A stretch of 64,000 nucleotides of DNA. Origin: Roseibacterium sp964578115 (GTDB taxonomy: Bacteria; Pseudomonadota; Alphaproteobacteria; Rhodobacterales; Rhodobacteraceae). This document shows, one piece after another, positions 1 through 9,024 of this stretch. Under the pieces are notes generated by a model. The model saw only the letters and a program-made list of their open reading frames with translations, was not told where the DNA came from and did not search any database. Location: positions 1-64,000 of the forward strand of contig CAZOBK010000007.1 of assembly GCA_964578115.1 (NCBI GenBank). Direction: 5' to 3'. The translations under genes were made by a program, and so were the position numbers. The first letter of the stretch is position 1; each line of letters starts with the position of its first letter.

Positions 1-40
1 TTCGCGGCAAGCCCATTGAGTTTTAAATGAAAAACTATGG

Positions 41-115
41 TGGCAGCCCGTAGGGGAATCGAACCCCTCTTTCCAGGTTGAAAACCTGGCGTCCTAACCG
101 ATAGACGAACGGGCC
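41..115 (-). tRNA. tRNA-Glu (anticodon UUC)
   Basis: Read on the minus strand this folds as a complete cloverleaf. The acceptor stem pairs GGCCCGT with ACGGGCT, the anticodon stem CCAGG/CCTGG closes a seven-base loop TTTTCAA with anticodon TTC, the T arm carries GGTTCGATTCC, and the 3' CCA is encoded at 43-41. The anticodon reads glutamate codons. Confidence 0.97.
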
Positions 116-205
116 GCGCTTGGCGTGGACGGTGTCTAGGAAAACGCGCGGGAGGGATCAAGGGGATTCTTGCATGTCCCGCACGCATTTCCGGATTTGG
201 GCGCC

Positions 206-1978
206 TCACTCGGCCCAGGCGGCATCCTCGAGGCGAAGCTGCACCCGGCTGCGACCGTTCCAGTGGTTCAGTTCCACCCGCCCGGCAAGGTGCACCGGGC
301 GCCCCTGGTGGGCCTGAAGTGCGTCGAGCCCGCGGCCGGTGGCGTCAAAGGCGATCGCGTCGATGCTGCCGCCGGGGCCATCAGAGAAGCTCAGTTTCAG
401 GTGTCCGTCGCCTACGGGCCGCGTCATGCGGATGCGCATGGCCGGAAACGCGAAGCGCGGGGCCGGGGCCGAGGCGCCGAAGGGGCCCGCGGTCTCGATC
501 CGTTCGATCAGTTCTGGCGTCGCGGCCTGGGGCATCAGGACGCCGTCAAGACGAAGGTCGCCCGCGCTGCCCGTGCCCGCGCCCTGCCGCGCCAGAAGCT
601 CCGAGAGCCGCGCCATGGCCGGTTCCAGCTGCGCCCGCGTCAGCGACAGGCCCGCTGCCATCCGGTGGCCGCCACCCTTCTCGATCAGCCCCTCGGCCGC
701 CAGTCTCTGGATCGACGCACCCAGATCGACGCCCGAGACGGAGCGGCCGGAGCCCTTGCCGTTCTCGCCGTCGAACCCGATGACGATGGCGGGGCGATGG
801 GTGTGTTCCTTCAGGCGGCTGGCCACGATGCCCACGACCCCGGGATGCCAGCCGTCGCCCGCCGCCCAGACCAGCGGCGCATCGAGACCACGTTCCTCGG
901 CCTGCGCCAAGGCCGCGTCGCGCACGCGGGCCTCGATCTCGCGCCGGTCGGTGTTGAGCGTGTCGAGCCGTTGGGCGAGCGCCAGCGCCTCCTGCTCCTC
1001 GTCGGTGGTCAGCAGCCGCGCGCCCAGATCGGCCTCGCCGATGCGGCCGCCCGCGTTCACGCGCGGGCCAAGGACGAAGCCCAGGTGATAGCTCGTCGGT
1101 GCCCGATCGAGCCGCGCCACGTCGCAGAGCGCCACCAACCCCTTACGATGCCGCCGCGCCATGACTGTCAGCCCTTGCCGGACGAAGGCGCGGTTCACGC
1201 CCCTGAGCGGCGCCACGTCGGCCACGGTCGCCAGCGCCACGAGGTCGAGCATCGCCATAAGGTCGGGGCCGGCGGTGCCGTCGGCGCGCAGGCGGCGGTT
1301 CAGGTCGACCAGCAGCAGGAAGACGACGGCGGCGGCGCAGAGATGGCCGAGGCTGCCATCCTCGTCCTGCCGGTTGGGGTTCACCACGGCCACGCAGTCG
1401 GGCAATTCGGCCTCGGCGAGGTGATGGTCGAGCACGATGACGTCCGCGCCTTTGGCCGCCGCGATGGGCCCGTGGCTGAGCGTGCCGCAGTCGACGCAGA
1501 CGATCAGGTCATGGGCCTCCGCCAGTTTCGCCATGGCCGGTTCGTTGGGGCCATAACCCTCGTCGATCCGGTCGGGCACGTAGAGCGTGGCGCCATGGCC
1601 CATCTGGCGCAGCCATGTGATCAGGAGCGCGGCGGAACTGCCACCGTCCACGTCGTAATCGGCGAAAACGGCGATGCGTTCGCGCCGCTTCAGGGCGCTC
1701 AGGATCCGTTCGGAGGCCGCCGCCATGTCCTTCAGGACGGAGGGGTCGGGCAGCAGGTCGCGCAGGGACGGGGCCAGGAAGGTCTCGGCCGCCTCCGGCG
1801 CGATGCCGCGGCGGGCGAGGATGGCGGCCACCGCTGGCTCCAGTCCCGCGCGCTGCACCAGCGCCGCGGCGAGGCGGGTCTCTTCTGGATCGGGGCCTGC
1901 CCAGCGGCGGCCGGTCAGAGACGCGTCGACGCTCAGAAAGGCGGGCAGGTCGGCATCTGTCCCGGGCAGGGCCGTCAC
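206..1978 (-). CDS. recJ: Single-stranded-DNA-specific 5'-3' exonuclease RecJ
   Basis: A 590-residue cytoplasmic DHH-superfamily nuclease that degrades single-stranded DNA 5' to 3' in recombinational repair and mismatch repair. The motifs are in the expected order: FADYDVDG (motif I), CVDCG, VLDHH (the DHH triad), VNPN, and a C-terminal DHHA1 segment with GGGHRMAAG. Length is normal for alphaproteobacterial RecJ. The start is GTG at 1978, seven bases after the glpX stop. It is the last gene of the minus-strand run hom-glpX-recJ, an order common in Rhodobacteraceae. Confidence is high from motif content. Confidence 0.96.
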   Translation of the reverse strand: MTALPGTDADLPAFLSVDASLTGRRWAGPDPEETRLAAALVQRAGLEPAVAAILARRGIAPEAAETFLAPSLRDLLPDPSVLKDMAAASERILSALKRRERIAVFADYDVDGGSSAALLITWLRQMGHGATLYVPDRIDEGYGPNEPAMAKLAEAHDLIVCVDCGTLSHGPIAAAKGADVIVLDHHLAEAELPDCVAVVNPNRQDEDGSLGHLCAAAVVFLLLVDLNRRLRADGTAGPDLMAMLDLVALATVADVAPLRGVNRAFVRQGLTVMARRHRKGLVALCDVARLDRAPTSYHLGFVLGPRVNAGGRIGEADLGARLLTTDEEQEALALAQRLDTLNTDRREIEARVRDAALAQAEERGLDAPLVWAAGDGWHPGVVGIVASRLKEHTHRPAIVIGFDGENGKGSGRSVSGVDLGASIQRLAAEGLIEKGGGHRMAAGLSLTRAQLEPAMARLSELLARQGAGTGSAGDLRLDGVLMPQAATPELIERIETAGPFGASAPAPRFAFPAMRIRMTRPVGDGHLKLSFSDGPGGSIDAIAFDATGRGLDALQAHQGRPVHLAGRVELNHWNGRSRVQLRLEDAAWAE

Positions 1979-1985
1979 AGGGCGC

Positions 1986-2945
1986 TCAGCGCGGGTTTCG
2001 GTAGGTCATGCGCCGCACCGAACCGGTCTTGGACCGCATCAGGATCGTCGCGGCCTCCAGATAGTCCGGCTCACGCTTGATGCCGGGCAGGATCGATCCG
2101 TCGGTGACGCCTGTGGCGGCGAAGATCACGTCCATCGTGACCATGTCGTCGCGCGTGTAGACGCGGTTGAGATTGGTGATTCCGGCCTTCTTGGCGCGCG
2201 CCTTCTCGTCGTCATTGCGGAACAGGAGCTTGCCATAGATCTGCCCGCCCATGCATTTCAGCGCCGCGGCGGCCAGCACGCCCTCCGGCGCGCCGCCCGA
2301 TCCCATGTACATGTCGATGCCCGTCGCGGGCTCGGCGCAATGCATGACGCCTGCCACGTCGCCGTCGGTGATCAGACGGATCGCGCAGCCCGTGGTCCGA
2401 AGCTCGGCAATCATCTCCTCGTGGCGCGGGCGCTCCAGCGCGCAGACGGTGATGTCCTTGGTCGAGCATCCCTTGGCGGAGGCCAGCGCCGAGACGCGTT
2501 CCGCAGGCGACATGTCGAGCGTGACCACCCCGGATCGGAACCCCGGCCCGATGGCGAGCTTGTCCATGTAGACATCCGGCGCGTGCAGCATCGAGCCGCG
2601 CGGCCCCATGGCGATGACGGTCAGCGCGTTGGGCATGTCCTTGGCGGTGAGCGTCGTGCCCTCCAGCGGATCGAGGGCGATGTCGACCTCGGGGCCCTCG
2701 CCATTGCCGACCTTCTCACCGATATAAAGCATCGGCGCCTCGTCCCGTTCGCCCTCGCCGATGACCACCACGCCACGGATATCGAGCCGGTTGAGCTGGT
2801 CGCGCATCGCGTTCACGGCGGCCTGGTCAGCGGCCTTTTCATCCCCCCGTCCGATCAGTTCGGCCGATGCCATGGCCGCCGCCTCGGAGACCCGCGCGAG
2901 GCCGAGCGAAAGCATGCGGTCGTTGAAATCGGTGGGGTGCGTCAT
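1986..2945 (-). CDS. glpX: Class II fructose-1,6-bisphosphatase GlpX
   Basis: A 319-residue cytoplasmic phosphatase converting fructose 1,6-bisphosphate to fructose 6-phosphate for gluconeogenesis; in this lineage the class II enzyme may also act on sedoheptulose bisphosphate. The metal-binding segments IGEGERDEAPML, DPLEGTT and GSGGAPEG are all visible. I place the start at ATG 2945 (protein begins MTHPTDFN), preceded by an AAGGA ribosome binding site; the open frame extends about 30 codons upstream but without family similarity. It is followed directly by recJ and preceded by hom. Confidence 0.96.
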   Translation of the reverse strand: MTHPTDFNDRMLSLGLARVSEAAAMASAELIGRGDEKAADQAAVNAMRDQLNRLDIRGVVVIGEGERDEAPMLYIGEKVGNGEGPEVDIALDPLEGTTLTAKDMPNALTVIAMGPRGSMLHAPDVYMDKLAIGPGFRSGVVTLDMSPAERVSALASAKGCSTKDITVCALERPRHEEMIAELRTTGCAIRLITDGDVAGVMHCAEPATGIDMYMGSGGAPEGVLAAAALKCMGGQIYGKLLFRNDDEKARAKKAGITNLNRVYTRDDMVTMDVIFAATGVTDGSILPGIKREPDYLEAATILMRSKTGSVRRMTYRNPR

Positions 2946-3070
2946 GGGAAATCCTTCCGGGTCAATACATGCGCCCGGTGTAGCCGCCGCATGAGGGTCG
3001 GGCAAGCCGCCAGCGGCGGCTGGCGGCGCTAACATCGGGGTGGGACCGGAATTGCGGGGAATTCCGGACC

Positions 3071-3088
3071 GGAAACGCCGGCGTTTCC
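3071..3088 (-). terminator. Palindromic hairpin after hom
   Basis: An 18-base perfect palindrome (GGAAACGC, centre CG, GCGTTTCC) lies 13 bases beyond the hom stop and before glpX. There is no T tract, so it could be a weak terminator or a processing or stabilising hairpin between hom and glpX. Confidence 0.5.
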
Positions 3089-3101
3089 GAACACGCGCGG
3101 G

Positions 3102-4388
3102 TCAGACGTCCTCGATCCTCAGGGCCACCGGCGCGCTCGCGACGACACCGGTTCCGGGCAGGGCTGCGAGGGCAGTGTCCAGGTTGGGCCGCGCGGTCTT
3201 GTGGGTCACGATCAGGACCGGCGCATCGGCACCGGGATGATCGTACTGCCGCATCCGGTCGATCGAGATGCCGTTCTCGCCCAGCACCGTCGCCACCTTG
3301 GCCAGCGCGCCGGGTTTGTCGACCAGCACAAGCCGCAGATAGAAACAGGCGGGGCTCTCGGCATTGGCCGGCGGCGCGGGCCGGAGCGTCTCGGCCGGCT
3401 GGCCGAAAACTGGGATGCGGATGCCGCGCGCGATATCGCAGACATCGCCCATGACCGCGCTGGCCGTGGGCCCTTCGCCGGCGCCGGGACCGCGCAGCAC
3501 GATCTGGTCCACTGCATCACCCTCGATCACCACCATGTTCGTACCGCCCACCAGTTGCCCCAGCGGCGAGGCGCTGGGCACGAGGCAGGGCGTCATCCGC
3601 TGCTCCAGCCCGCGGCCGGTCATCTGCGCCACGCCCAGAAGCTTGATCTTGTAGCCCAGATCGCCCGCCCGGCGGATATCGTCGATCGAGATGCGACCGA
3701 TCCCCTCAAGCGCCATGTCGTCGAAGGCCACGCGCGTGCCGAAGGCAATGGAGGCCAGCAGGCTCAGCTTGTGGCCCGCGTCGATGCCGCCCACGTCAAG
3801 CTCGGGGTCGGCCTCGAGATAACCCAGCCCGTCGGCCTCGGCGAAGGCCTCCTCATAGGTCAGGCCCGCGTCGTCCATCCGCGTCAGGATGTAGTTGCAG
3901 GTGCCGTTCATCACGCCCATCACGCGGGTGATGGCATTGCCGGCCAGCCCCTCGGTCAGGGCCTTGATCACCGGGATGCCGCCCGCGACGGCGGCTTCGA
4001 AGCGCAGGTTGACGCCCGCGCCCTCAGCGGCTTCGGCCAGCGCCTGACCGTGATGGGCGAGCATCGCCTTGTTTGCGGTGACCACGTGCTTGCCGCCGGC
4101 AATCGCGGCCTCGGTGGCGTCCTTGGCGGGGCCATCCTCGCCCCCCATGAGTTCCAAGACCACGTCCACGTCCTCGCGGCGGGCAAGCGCGACGGGGTCA
4201 TCCTCCCACGTGTAGGCCCTGAGCGATACGTCCCGGTCCTTGTCGCGGCTGCGGGCCGAGACGGCGGTGATCTCGACGGGCCGGCCGCAGCGGCGCGCCA
4301 GCAAGTCACCATGGCGCTGGACGATCTTCACCACGCCGGCGCCGACGGTGCCCAGCCCGGCGATGCCCAGACGAAGGGGGTCGGTCAT
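3102..4388 (-). CDS. hom: Homoserine dehydrogenase
   Basis: A 428-residue enzyme reducing aspartate semialdehyde to homoserine with NAD(P)H, the branch point to threonine, methionine and isoleucine. It opens with a Rossmann glycine motif (GIAGLGTVGAGV). The catalytic homoserine dehydrogenase region holds GVMNGTCNYIL, EADPELDVGGIDAGHKL and a lysine-containing core. The C-terminal 80 residues form an ACT domain (DKPGALAKVATVLGENGISI), which normally gives feedback inhibition by threonine. The start is ATG 4388. It is the first gene of the hom-glpX-recJ run. Confidence 0.96.
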   Translation of the reverse strand: MTDPLRLGIAGLGTVGAGVVKIVQRHGDLLARRCGRPVEITAVSARSRDKDRDVSLRAYTWEDDPVALARREDVDVVLELMGGEDGPAKDATEAAIAGGKHVVTANKAMLAHHGQALAEAAEGAGVNLRFEAAVAGGIPVIKALTEGLAGNAITRVMGVMNGTCNYILTRMDDAGLTYEEAFAEADGLGYLEADPELDVGGIDAGHKLSLLASIAFGTRVAFDDMALEGIGRISIDDIRRAGDLGYKIKLLGVAQMTGRGLEQRMTPCLVPSASPLGQLVGGTNMVVIEGDAVDQIVLRGPGAGEGPTASAVMGDVCDIARGIRIPVFGQPAETLRPAPPANAESPACFYLRLVLVDKPGALAKVATVLGENGISIDRMRQYDHPGADAPVLIVTHKTARPNLDTALAALPGTGVVASAPVALRIEDV

Positions 4389-4464
4389 GATGGTCCTCCG
4401 GCGGATGTGGTCCTGCGTCGGCCCCTGTTAGCGGCTCAGGCGAGGGGCTGCAACGCGCGGCACG

Positions 4465-4722
4465 TCACAGCGGCATCGCGCGCAGGGCGGCGGCGCGGCG
4501 GCGCAGATCGGCGGTGCGCGCCTCGAGGCTGGCGCCTTCGGGTGCGGCTTCGCGCGGCGGGATGGCATCGACCCCCGCCAGAAGCGGGCCGAGCGGCACG
4601 AGATCGGGGAAATCGGCGGCGCGGGCCTCGGCGCCGATCCGCGCATCGAGCGCAGGCACGTCGGGGCCGCAGGCAGCCAGTGCCGCAACCGCGAGGACGG
4701 GGATGATCAGCCGACGCGCCAT
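4465..4722 (-). CDS. Small predicted lipoprotein
   Basis: An 85-residue protein with a basic N-terminus, a hydrophobic stretch and a lipobox-like LAAC with the cysteine at residue 18, so it is probably a lipid-anchored envelope protein. The rest is Ala/Arg/Pro-rich, helical and without a recognisable domain. I chose ATG 4722 because the signal peptide begins there; an in-frame ATG at 4773 would bury it. It lies just upstream of hom on the same strand and may share its transcript. Function unknown. Confidence 0.6.
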   Translation of the reverse strand: MARRLIIPVLAVAALAACGPDVPALDARIGAEARAADFPDLVPLGPLLAGVDAIPPREAAPEGASLEARTADLRRRAAALRAMPL

Positions 4723-4793
4723 GTTCCGACCTAACCGCAGCGGCGGCGTGCTGTCCAGATGCGGCAAGCGCAAAGGTCATGCAACGGTTGAAT

Positions 4794-4807
4794 TGAACGC
4801 CCGTTCA
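4794..4807. promoter_or_regulatory. Candidate TetR operator palindrome
   Basis: A perfect inverted repeat TGAACG-CC-CGTTCA sits 16 bases before the start codon of the TetR-family gene. Size and position fit an autoregulatory TetR operator; the TGAAC/GTTCA half-site resembles operators of several fatty-acid-responsive TetR regulators. Confidence 0.6.
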
Positions 4808-4822
4808 GATAACCTCGGGCCC

Positions 4823-5404
4823 ATGGCAAGAAAACAGGGCAGTCACGCGGATATCACCGGGCCGAAGGTCCGACAGGCGGCGCTGCGGCTTTTCGCGCGG
4901 CATGGGTTCGCCGCCGTCTCCATGCGCCAGATCGCGGCCGAGGTGGGGGTGCAGGCCGGCGCGCTCTATCTCTATACGGCGGACAAGCAGACCCTGCTGT
5001 TCGAGCTGATGCGCGACCATCTGGAGGAGCTTCTGGAAGACTGGCACGCCCCGGACGCGGACCCGGTCGAACAGCTGGAAAGCTTCGTGCGCCATCACAT
5101 CCGCTTCCATCTCGACCGGCCCGAGCTTGTCTTCATCGCCTATATGGAGCTGCGCAACCTCACGCCGGAGAATTTCGCCATCATCGAGGGGCTGCGCCGC
5201 GACTACGAGGATCGGCTCGAGGCGGTGCTGAAGGCGGGGCTGGCCTCGGGCCGGTTCGCGGTGCCCGACACGAAGCTCGCGACCATGGCGCTGATCGCCA
5301 TGCTGACCGGGGTCACGACGTGGTACCGGGAAGGCGGGCGGCTGGACCGGGCGGCGGTCGAGACGGCCTATTGGGACATGGTGCGCAAGGCGGTCGGGCG
5401 CTGA
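4823..5404 (+). CDS. TetR/AcrR-family transcriptional regulator
   Basis: A 193-residue one-component regulator. The N-terminal helix-turn-helix (residues about 12-55) has the usual TetR pattern: AALRLFARHGFAAVSM, then RQIAAEVGVQAGALYLY. The C-terminal ligand-binding domain is all-helical (residues 65-190). The start is ATG 4823, right after the palindrome at 4794-4807, which suggests autorepression. It converges on a fatty-acid desaturase gene, so membrane lipid adjustment is a plausible target; the effector cannot be read from sequence. Confidence 0.88.
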   Translation: MARKQGSHADITGPKVRQAALRLFARHGFAAVSMRQIAAEVGVQAGALYLYTADKQTLLFELMRDHLEELLEDWHAPDADPVEQLESFVRHHIRFHLDRPELVFIAYMELRNLTPENFAIIEGLRRDYEDRLEAVLKAGLASGRFAVPDTKLATMALIAMLTGVTTWYREGGRLDRAAVETAYWDMVRKAVGR

Positions 5405-5476
5405 GCGGGCTGCTGGCGGCGGGAGCCTCCGGCGGGAGTTTCTCGGCCAGGATGAAGGGGCGCGGCCGCGCGCCGT

Positions 5477-6523
5477 TCAGGCGTTGCCGGGTATTGTCTG
5501 GGTCCGTTGCTCGCGCGGGAAGGGAACCAGACGCTGCTGATCCTCGTCCCAGACCTTCAGCGTGAAGGACCGGATCGCCTCGGGCCATCCGATCGTCTGC
5601 ACCTCGTATTTCTCGCGCAGGGCGCGGTGGCATTTGCGCAGCCGGTAAGAGGGGATGTTGGCGTTGAAATGGTGGATGTCGTGATAGGCGATGTTGCCTG
5701 TGCCGAGGTCCCACCACCAGCCGAGATCGAGCGCCGAGGAGCCCTGAAGTGCCGCGCGGGCGGGATTCAGGTCGGGTTTGCGGTCCCACCAGGTGTCTTC
5801 GAAATTGTGCTGAAGGTAGACGAGGAACACACCGATGCAGCCGGCGGTGACGACGGTGCCCGCATAGATGACGAGACCCGGTTGACCTGCCAGCCACCAG
5901 ATCGAAGCGATCCAGAGCACAAGGCCGAAATTGTGCGCGATCACGCCCGCGGCGTCGATCCGGCCCGCATTCTTTGGCCAGCGGTAGATCAGGACATAGG
6001 TCAGAAGCCCGCCCACGGGGATCATCAGAAGCGGGTTGCGGTAGAGGCGGTATTTCAGCCGCGTCCAGAACCCGGCCTCCTCCCATTCGCTCAGGGTCAT
6101 GGTGAAGATCTCGGTCGTGTCGCGCTCGTCGAGATTGCCCAGATGGGAATGGTGTTCGTTGTGGTTGAACTGCATGACCCGATAGGGCGTCAGTGTGAAC
6201 ACGCTCAACCCGTGCCCGGCGAGGTCGTTGGCGCGTTTGGTCGAATAGAGCGAACCGTGCCCGCAATCGTGCTGCAAGACGTAAAGCCGCACGCCTGCGA
6301 AAGCGTTGACCACGATAAGCGGGACGACCAGCCACCAGACGGGCCAGGCCTGCACCGCCAGCCAGAGCGTGAAGAAATAGACCGCGAAGGTTCCGAAATA
6401 GCTCAGCGACGCGATACGGTCGTCGCGATCCGTCCAGTCGCGCGTGAAGGCCCGGATTTCCCGGTCTGCCTCACGACGGTAGCCCGGAGTGATCTCCGGA
6501 CGGGCAGGCAAGTCAGCACTCAT
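5477..6523 (-). CDS. Membrane fatty-acid desaturase
   Basis: A 348-residue integral membrane di-iron desaturase that would introduce a double bond into an acyl chain of membrane lipid. All three histidine boxes are present: HDCGHGS, HNEHHSHLG and HDIHHFN. Hydrophobic pairs precede the first box and lie between the second and third, as in the DesA/omega-3 type family. I chose ATG 6523 (MSADLPARPE), which has a GGAG site upstream, over an in-frame start at 6571. It ends 72 bases from the convergent TetR gene. Regiospecificity cannot be assigned. Confidence 0.9.
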   Translation of the reverse strand: MSADLPARPEITPGYRREADREIRAFTRDWTDRDDRIASLSYFGTFAVYFFTLWLAVQAWPVWWLVVPLIVVNAFAGVRLYVLQHDCGHGSLYSTKRANDLAGHGLSVFTLTPYRVMQFNHNEHHSHLGNLDERDTTEIFTMTLSEWEEAGFWTRLKYRLYRNPLLMIPVGGLLTYVLIYRWPKNAGRIDAAGVIAHNFGLVLWIASIWWLAGQPGLVIYAGTVVTAGCIGVFLVYLQHNFEDTWWDRKPDLNPARAALQGSSALDLGWWWDLGTGNIAYHDIHHFNANIPSYRLRKCHRALREKYEVQTIGWPEAIRSFTLKVWDEDQQRLVPFPREQRTQTIPGNA

Positions 6524-6684
6524 GGCTCCGGCCTCGCTCAAAGCAGTCGCACACCTGCGCGGGACCGCCACCTGCCGTCACCTTCGGCGCCCCACGCACG
6601 CGTTAACCTAGGATGGGAAAGGGCGGGCTGCAAGATTCGCCGCGCTCTTCCCGCGATCTTCGCGGTGGCGGTGCCGTTCGCCCC

Positions 6685-7980
6685 TCAGAGGTTTGGGTAA
6701 ACCGGGAATTTCCGGCAAAGGTCAACGACTTCGGCAGCCACCTTGGTCTCGGTCGCGCCGTTGGCCTCATCGCCATTTGTCGCCAGGCCTTCGACCACCT
6801 CGACGATCCAGTCGCCGATCTGGCGAAACTCGGTCTCGCCGAAGCCGCGCGTGGTGCCGGCGGGCGAGCCAAGACGCACGCCCGAGGTAATCGTGGGCTT
6901 TTCCGTGTCGAAGGGGATGCCGTTCTTGTTGCAGGTGATATGCGCGCGGCCCAGCGCCTTTTCAGTGGCGTTGCCCTTCACGCCCTTGGGGCGCAGGTCC
7001 ACCAGCATCAGGTGCGTGTCGGTGCCGCCGGTGACGATGTCGAGCCCGCCCTTCATCAGCTGATCGGCCAGCGCCTGCGCATTGGCGATGACCTGCGCCT
7101 GGTAGTCCTTGAACTCGGGGCGCAGCGCCTCGCCGAAGGCGACGGCCTTGGCGGCGATCACATGCATCAGCGGCCCGCCCTGGATGCCGGGGAAGATGGC
7201 GGAATTGAACTTCTTGGCCAGCGCCTCGTCATCGGTCAGGATCATGCCGCCGCGGGGGCCGCGCAACGTCTTGTGCGTCGTGGTCGTGGCCGCGTGCGCA
7301 TGCGGGAAGGGGGAGGGGTAGTGGCCCGAGGCCACGAGCCCCGCGAAATGCGCCATGTCCACGAGAAGGTACGCGCCAACGCTGTCGGCGATCTCGCGCA
7401 TCTTGGCGAAATCTATGATCCTCGGAATGGCCGAGCCGCCGGCGATGATCATCTTCGGCTTGTGCTCGGCGGTCAGCTCGGCGATCTGGTCGTAATCGAC
7501 CTCGAGGTCCTGCTGGCGCACGCCGTACTGGATGGCGTTGAACCACTTGCCCGACTGGTTGGGCTTGGCGCCATGGGTCAGGTGTCCGCCCGCGTCGAGG
7601 CTCATGCCGAGGATCGTGTCGCCCGGCTGCAGCAATGCGGTGAACACGCCCTGGTTGGCCTGGCTGCCGGAATTGGGCTGCACGTTGGCGAACTCCACCC
7701 CGAAAAGCGCCTTGGCCCGCTCGATGGCGAGGTTTTCGGCGATATCGACATACTCGCACCCACCGTAGTAGCGGCGGCCGGGATAGCCCTCGGCATATTT
7801 GTTCGTCATCACCGAGCCCTGCGCGGCCATCACGGCGGCGGAGACGATGTTCTCCGATGCGATCAGCTCGATCTCGTCGCGCTGGCGGCCGAGTTCCTTC
7901 TCGATGGCGGCGAAGATCTCGGGATCGCGGGATGAAAGGCTTTCGGTGAAGAAACCGGCATCACGGTGCGGTGCGTTCAT
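6685..7980 (-). CDS. glyA: Serine hydroxymethyltransferase
   Basis: A 431-residue PLP enzyme interconverting serine and glycine with tetrahydrofolate, the main source of one-carbon units. The PLP lysine lies in TTTTHKTLRGPRGG. The N-terminal signature RQRDEIELIASENIVS and the YAEGYPGRRYYGGCEYVD segment are clear. The start is ATG 7980 (MNAPHRDAG), with a purine-rich GAGG upstream. It is transcribed away from nadK across a 206-bp gap in which I recognise no riboswitch. Confidence 0.97.
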   Translation of the reverse strand: MNAPHRDAGFFTESLSSRDPEIFAAIEKELGRQRDEIELIASENIVSAAVMAAQGSVMTNKYAEGYPGRRYYGGCEYVDIAENLAIERAKALFGVEFANVQPNSGSQANQGVFTALLQPGDTILGMSLDAGGHLTHGAKPNQSGKWFNAIQYGVRQQDLEVDYDQIAELTAEHKPKMIIAGGSAIPRIIDFAKMREIADSVGAYLLVDMAHFAGLVASGHYPSPFPHAHAATTTTHKTLRGPRGGMILTDDEALAKKFNSAIFPGIQGGPLMHVIAAKAVAFGEALRPEFKDYQAQVIANAQALADQLMKGGLDIVTGGTDTHLMLVDLRPKGVKGNATEKALGRAHITCNKNGIPFDTEKPTITSGVRLGSPAGTTRGFGETEFRQIGDWIVEVVEGLATNGDEANGATETKVAAEVVDLCRKFPVYPNL

Positions 7981-8186
7981 GGCTTGACCTCCTCGGGCGC
8001 TGGGCAGCGGTTGGACCACGCATTTATGGCATTAGGCCCCTTCGGGAAAGGGCGGAAAGCGGCGAATATGGCGTTGCGCGCGGCATCGGGGGCGCGGATC
8101 GGGCCATGTGTGGCCGATGCGGGATTGAGTTTCCGATGGGCGCGCGCGACAGTCGCGCCGGGACACCGACCACAGGAGGCACGCGC

Positions 8187-8954
8187 ATGCCCGCGGCCCG
8201 CAAAATCGCCTTCATGGCATCCGATATGGAGCTCGCGCAGGAAGCGAAGGCGCGGCTCGAGGCGATGTACGGTCGTTACGCACCGGAAGAGTCGGACGTG
8301 ATCGTGGCGCTGGGCGGCGACGGGTTCATGCTGGCGACGCTGCACGCCACGCAGGCGATCGACGCGCCTGTCTACGGGATGAACCGTGGCACGGTCGGCT
8401 TCCTGATGAACGCCTACCGGGAGGATGACCTGATCGCCCGGCTCGAGGCGGCCGAGGAAGAGGTCATCAACCCGCTTCACATGTGGGCCGAGCGTGTGGA
8501 CGGCACCACCCACGAGGCGCTCGCCATCAACGAGGTCAGCCTTCTGCGCGCAGGCCCGCAGGCGGCCAAGCTGCGCATCTTCGTCGATGGCCGGCTGCGG
8601 ATGGAGGAACTGGTCTGCGACGGGGCGCTGGTCTGCACGCCCGCGGGTTCCACCGCCTACAACTATTCGGCCCATGGTCCGATCCTGCCCATCGGGGCGG
8701 ACGTTCTGGCGGTCACGGCGGTGGCGGCCTTCCGGCCCCGGCGCTGGCGCGGGGCGCTCCTGCCCAAGACCGCCATCGTGCGCTTCGAGGTGATCGAGCC
8801 GGACAAGCGCCCGGTCATGGCCGATGCGGACAGCCGGTCGGTCCGCGACGTGGCCAAGGTCGAGATCCGCAGCGAGCCCGAGGTCGCCCATCGCATCCTC
8901 TTCGATCCCGGCCACGGGCTGGAAGAGCGCCTGATCCGCGAGCAGTTCGTGTAA
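8187..8954 (+). CDS. nadK: NAD kinase
   Basis: A 255-residue kinase phosphorylating NAD to NADP. The catalytic GGDG motif (VALGGDGFMLATL) is near residue 45, followed by NRGTVGFLMN and the C-terminal STAYNYSAHGPILP signature. ATG 8187 follows a clear AGGAGG site; the open frame reaches further upstream without conservation. Length suits the short alphaproteobacterial form. It supplies NADP next to the NADP-type malic enzyme gene downstream. Confidence 0.95.
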   Translation: MPAARKIAFMASDMELAQEAKARLEAMYGRYAPEESDVIVALGGDGFMLATLHATQAIDAPVYGMNRGTVGFLMNAYREDDLIARLEAAEEEVINPLHMWAERVDGTTHEALAINEVSLLRAGPQAAKLRIFVDGRLRMEELVCDGALVCTPAGSTAYNYSAHGPILPIGADVLAVTAVAAFRPRRWRGALLPKTAIVRFEVIEPDKRPVMADADSRSVRDVAKVEIRSEPEVAHRILFDPGHGLEERLIREQFV

Positions 8955-9024
8955 GGTGATTTGGCCGCACTGGATGCCGTGCGAGGGATAGTTTAGGGCT
9001 AAACCAATTTCGCGGGAGGGTGCC

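Noticed and set aside
170..2080. A 636-codon open frame antisense to recJ and similar long frames antisense to prpE, maeB, the 5'-nucleotidase and others
   Set aside because: These are GC-rich shadows of well-supported genes; they have Arg/Ala/His-rich composition, no domain signature and no ribosome binding site.
7981..8186. A possible riboswitch in the gap between glyA and nadK
   Set aside because: I looked for glycine, SAM and folate-type conserved cores and found none, so I make no call.
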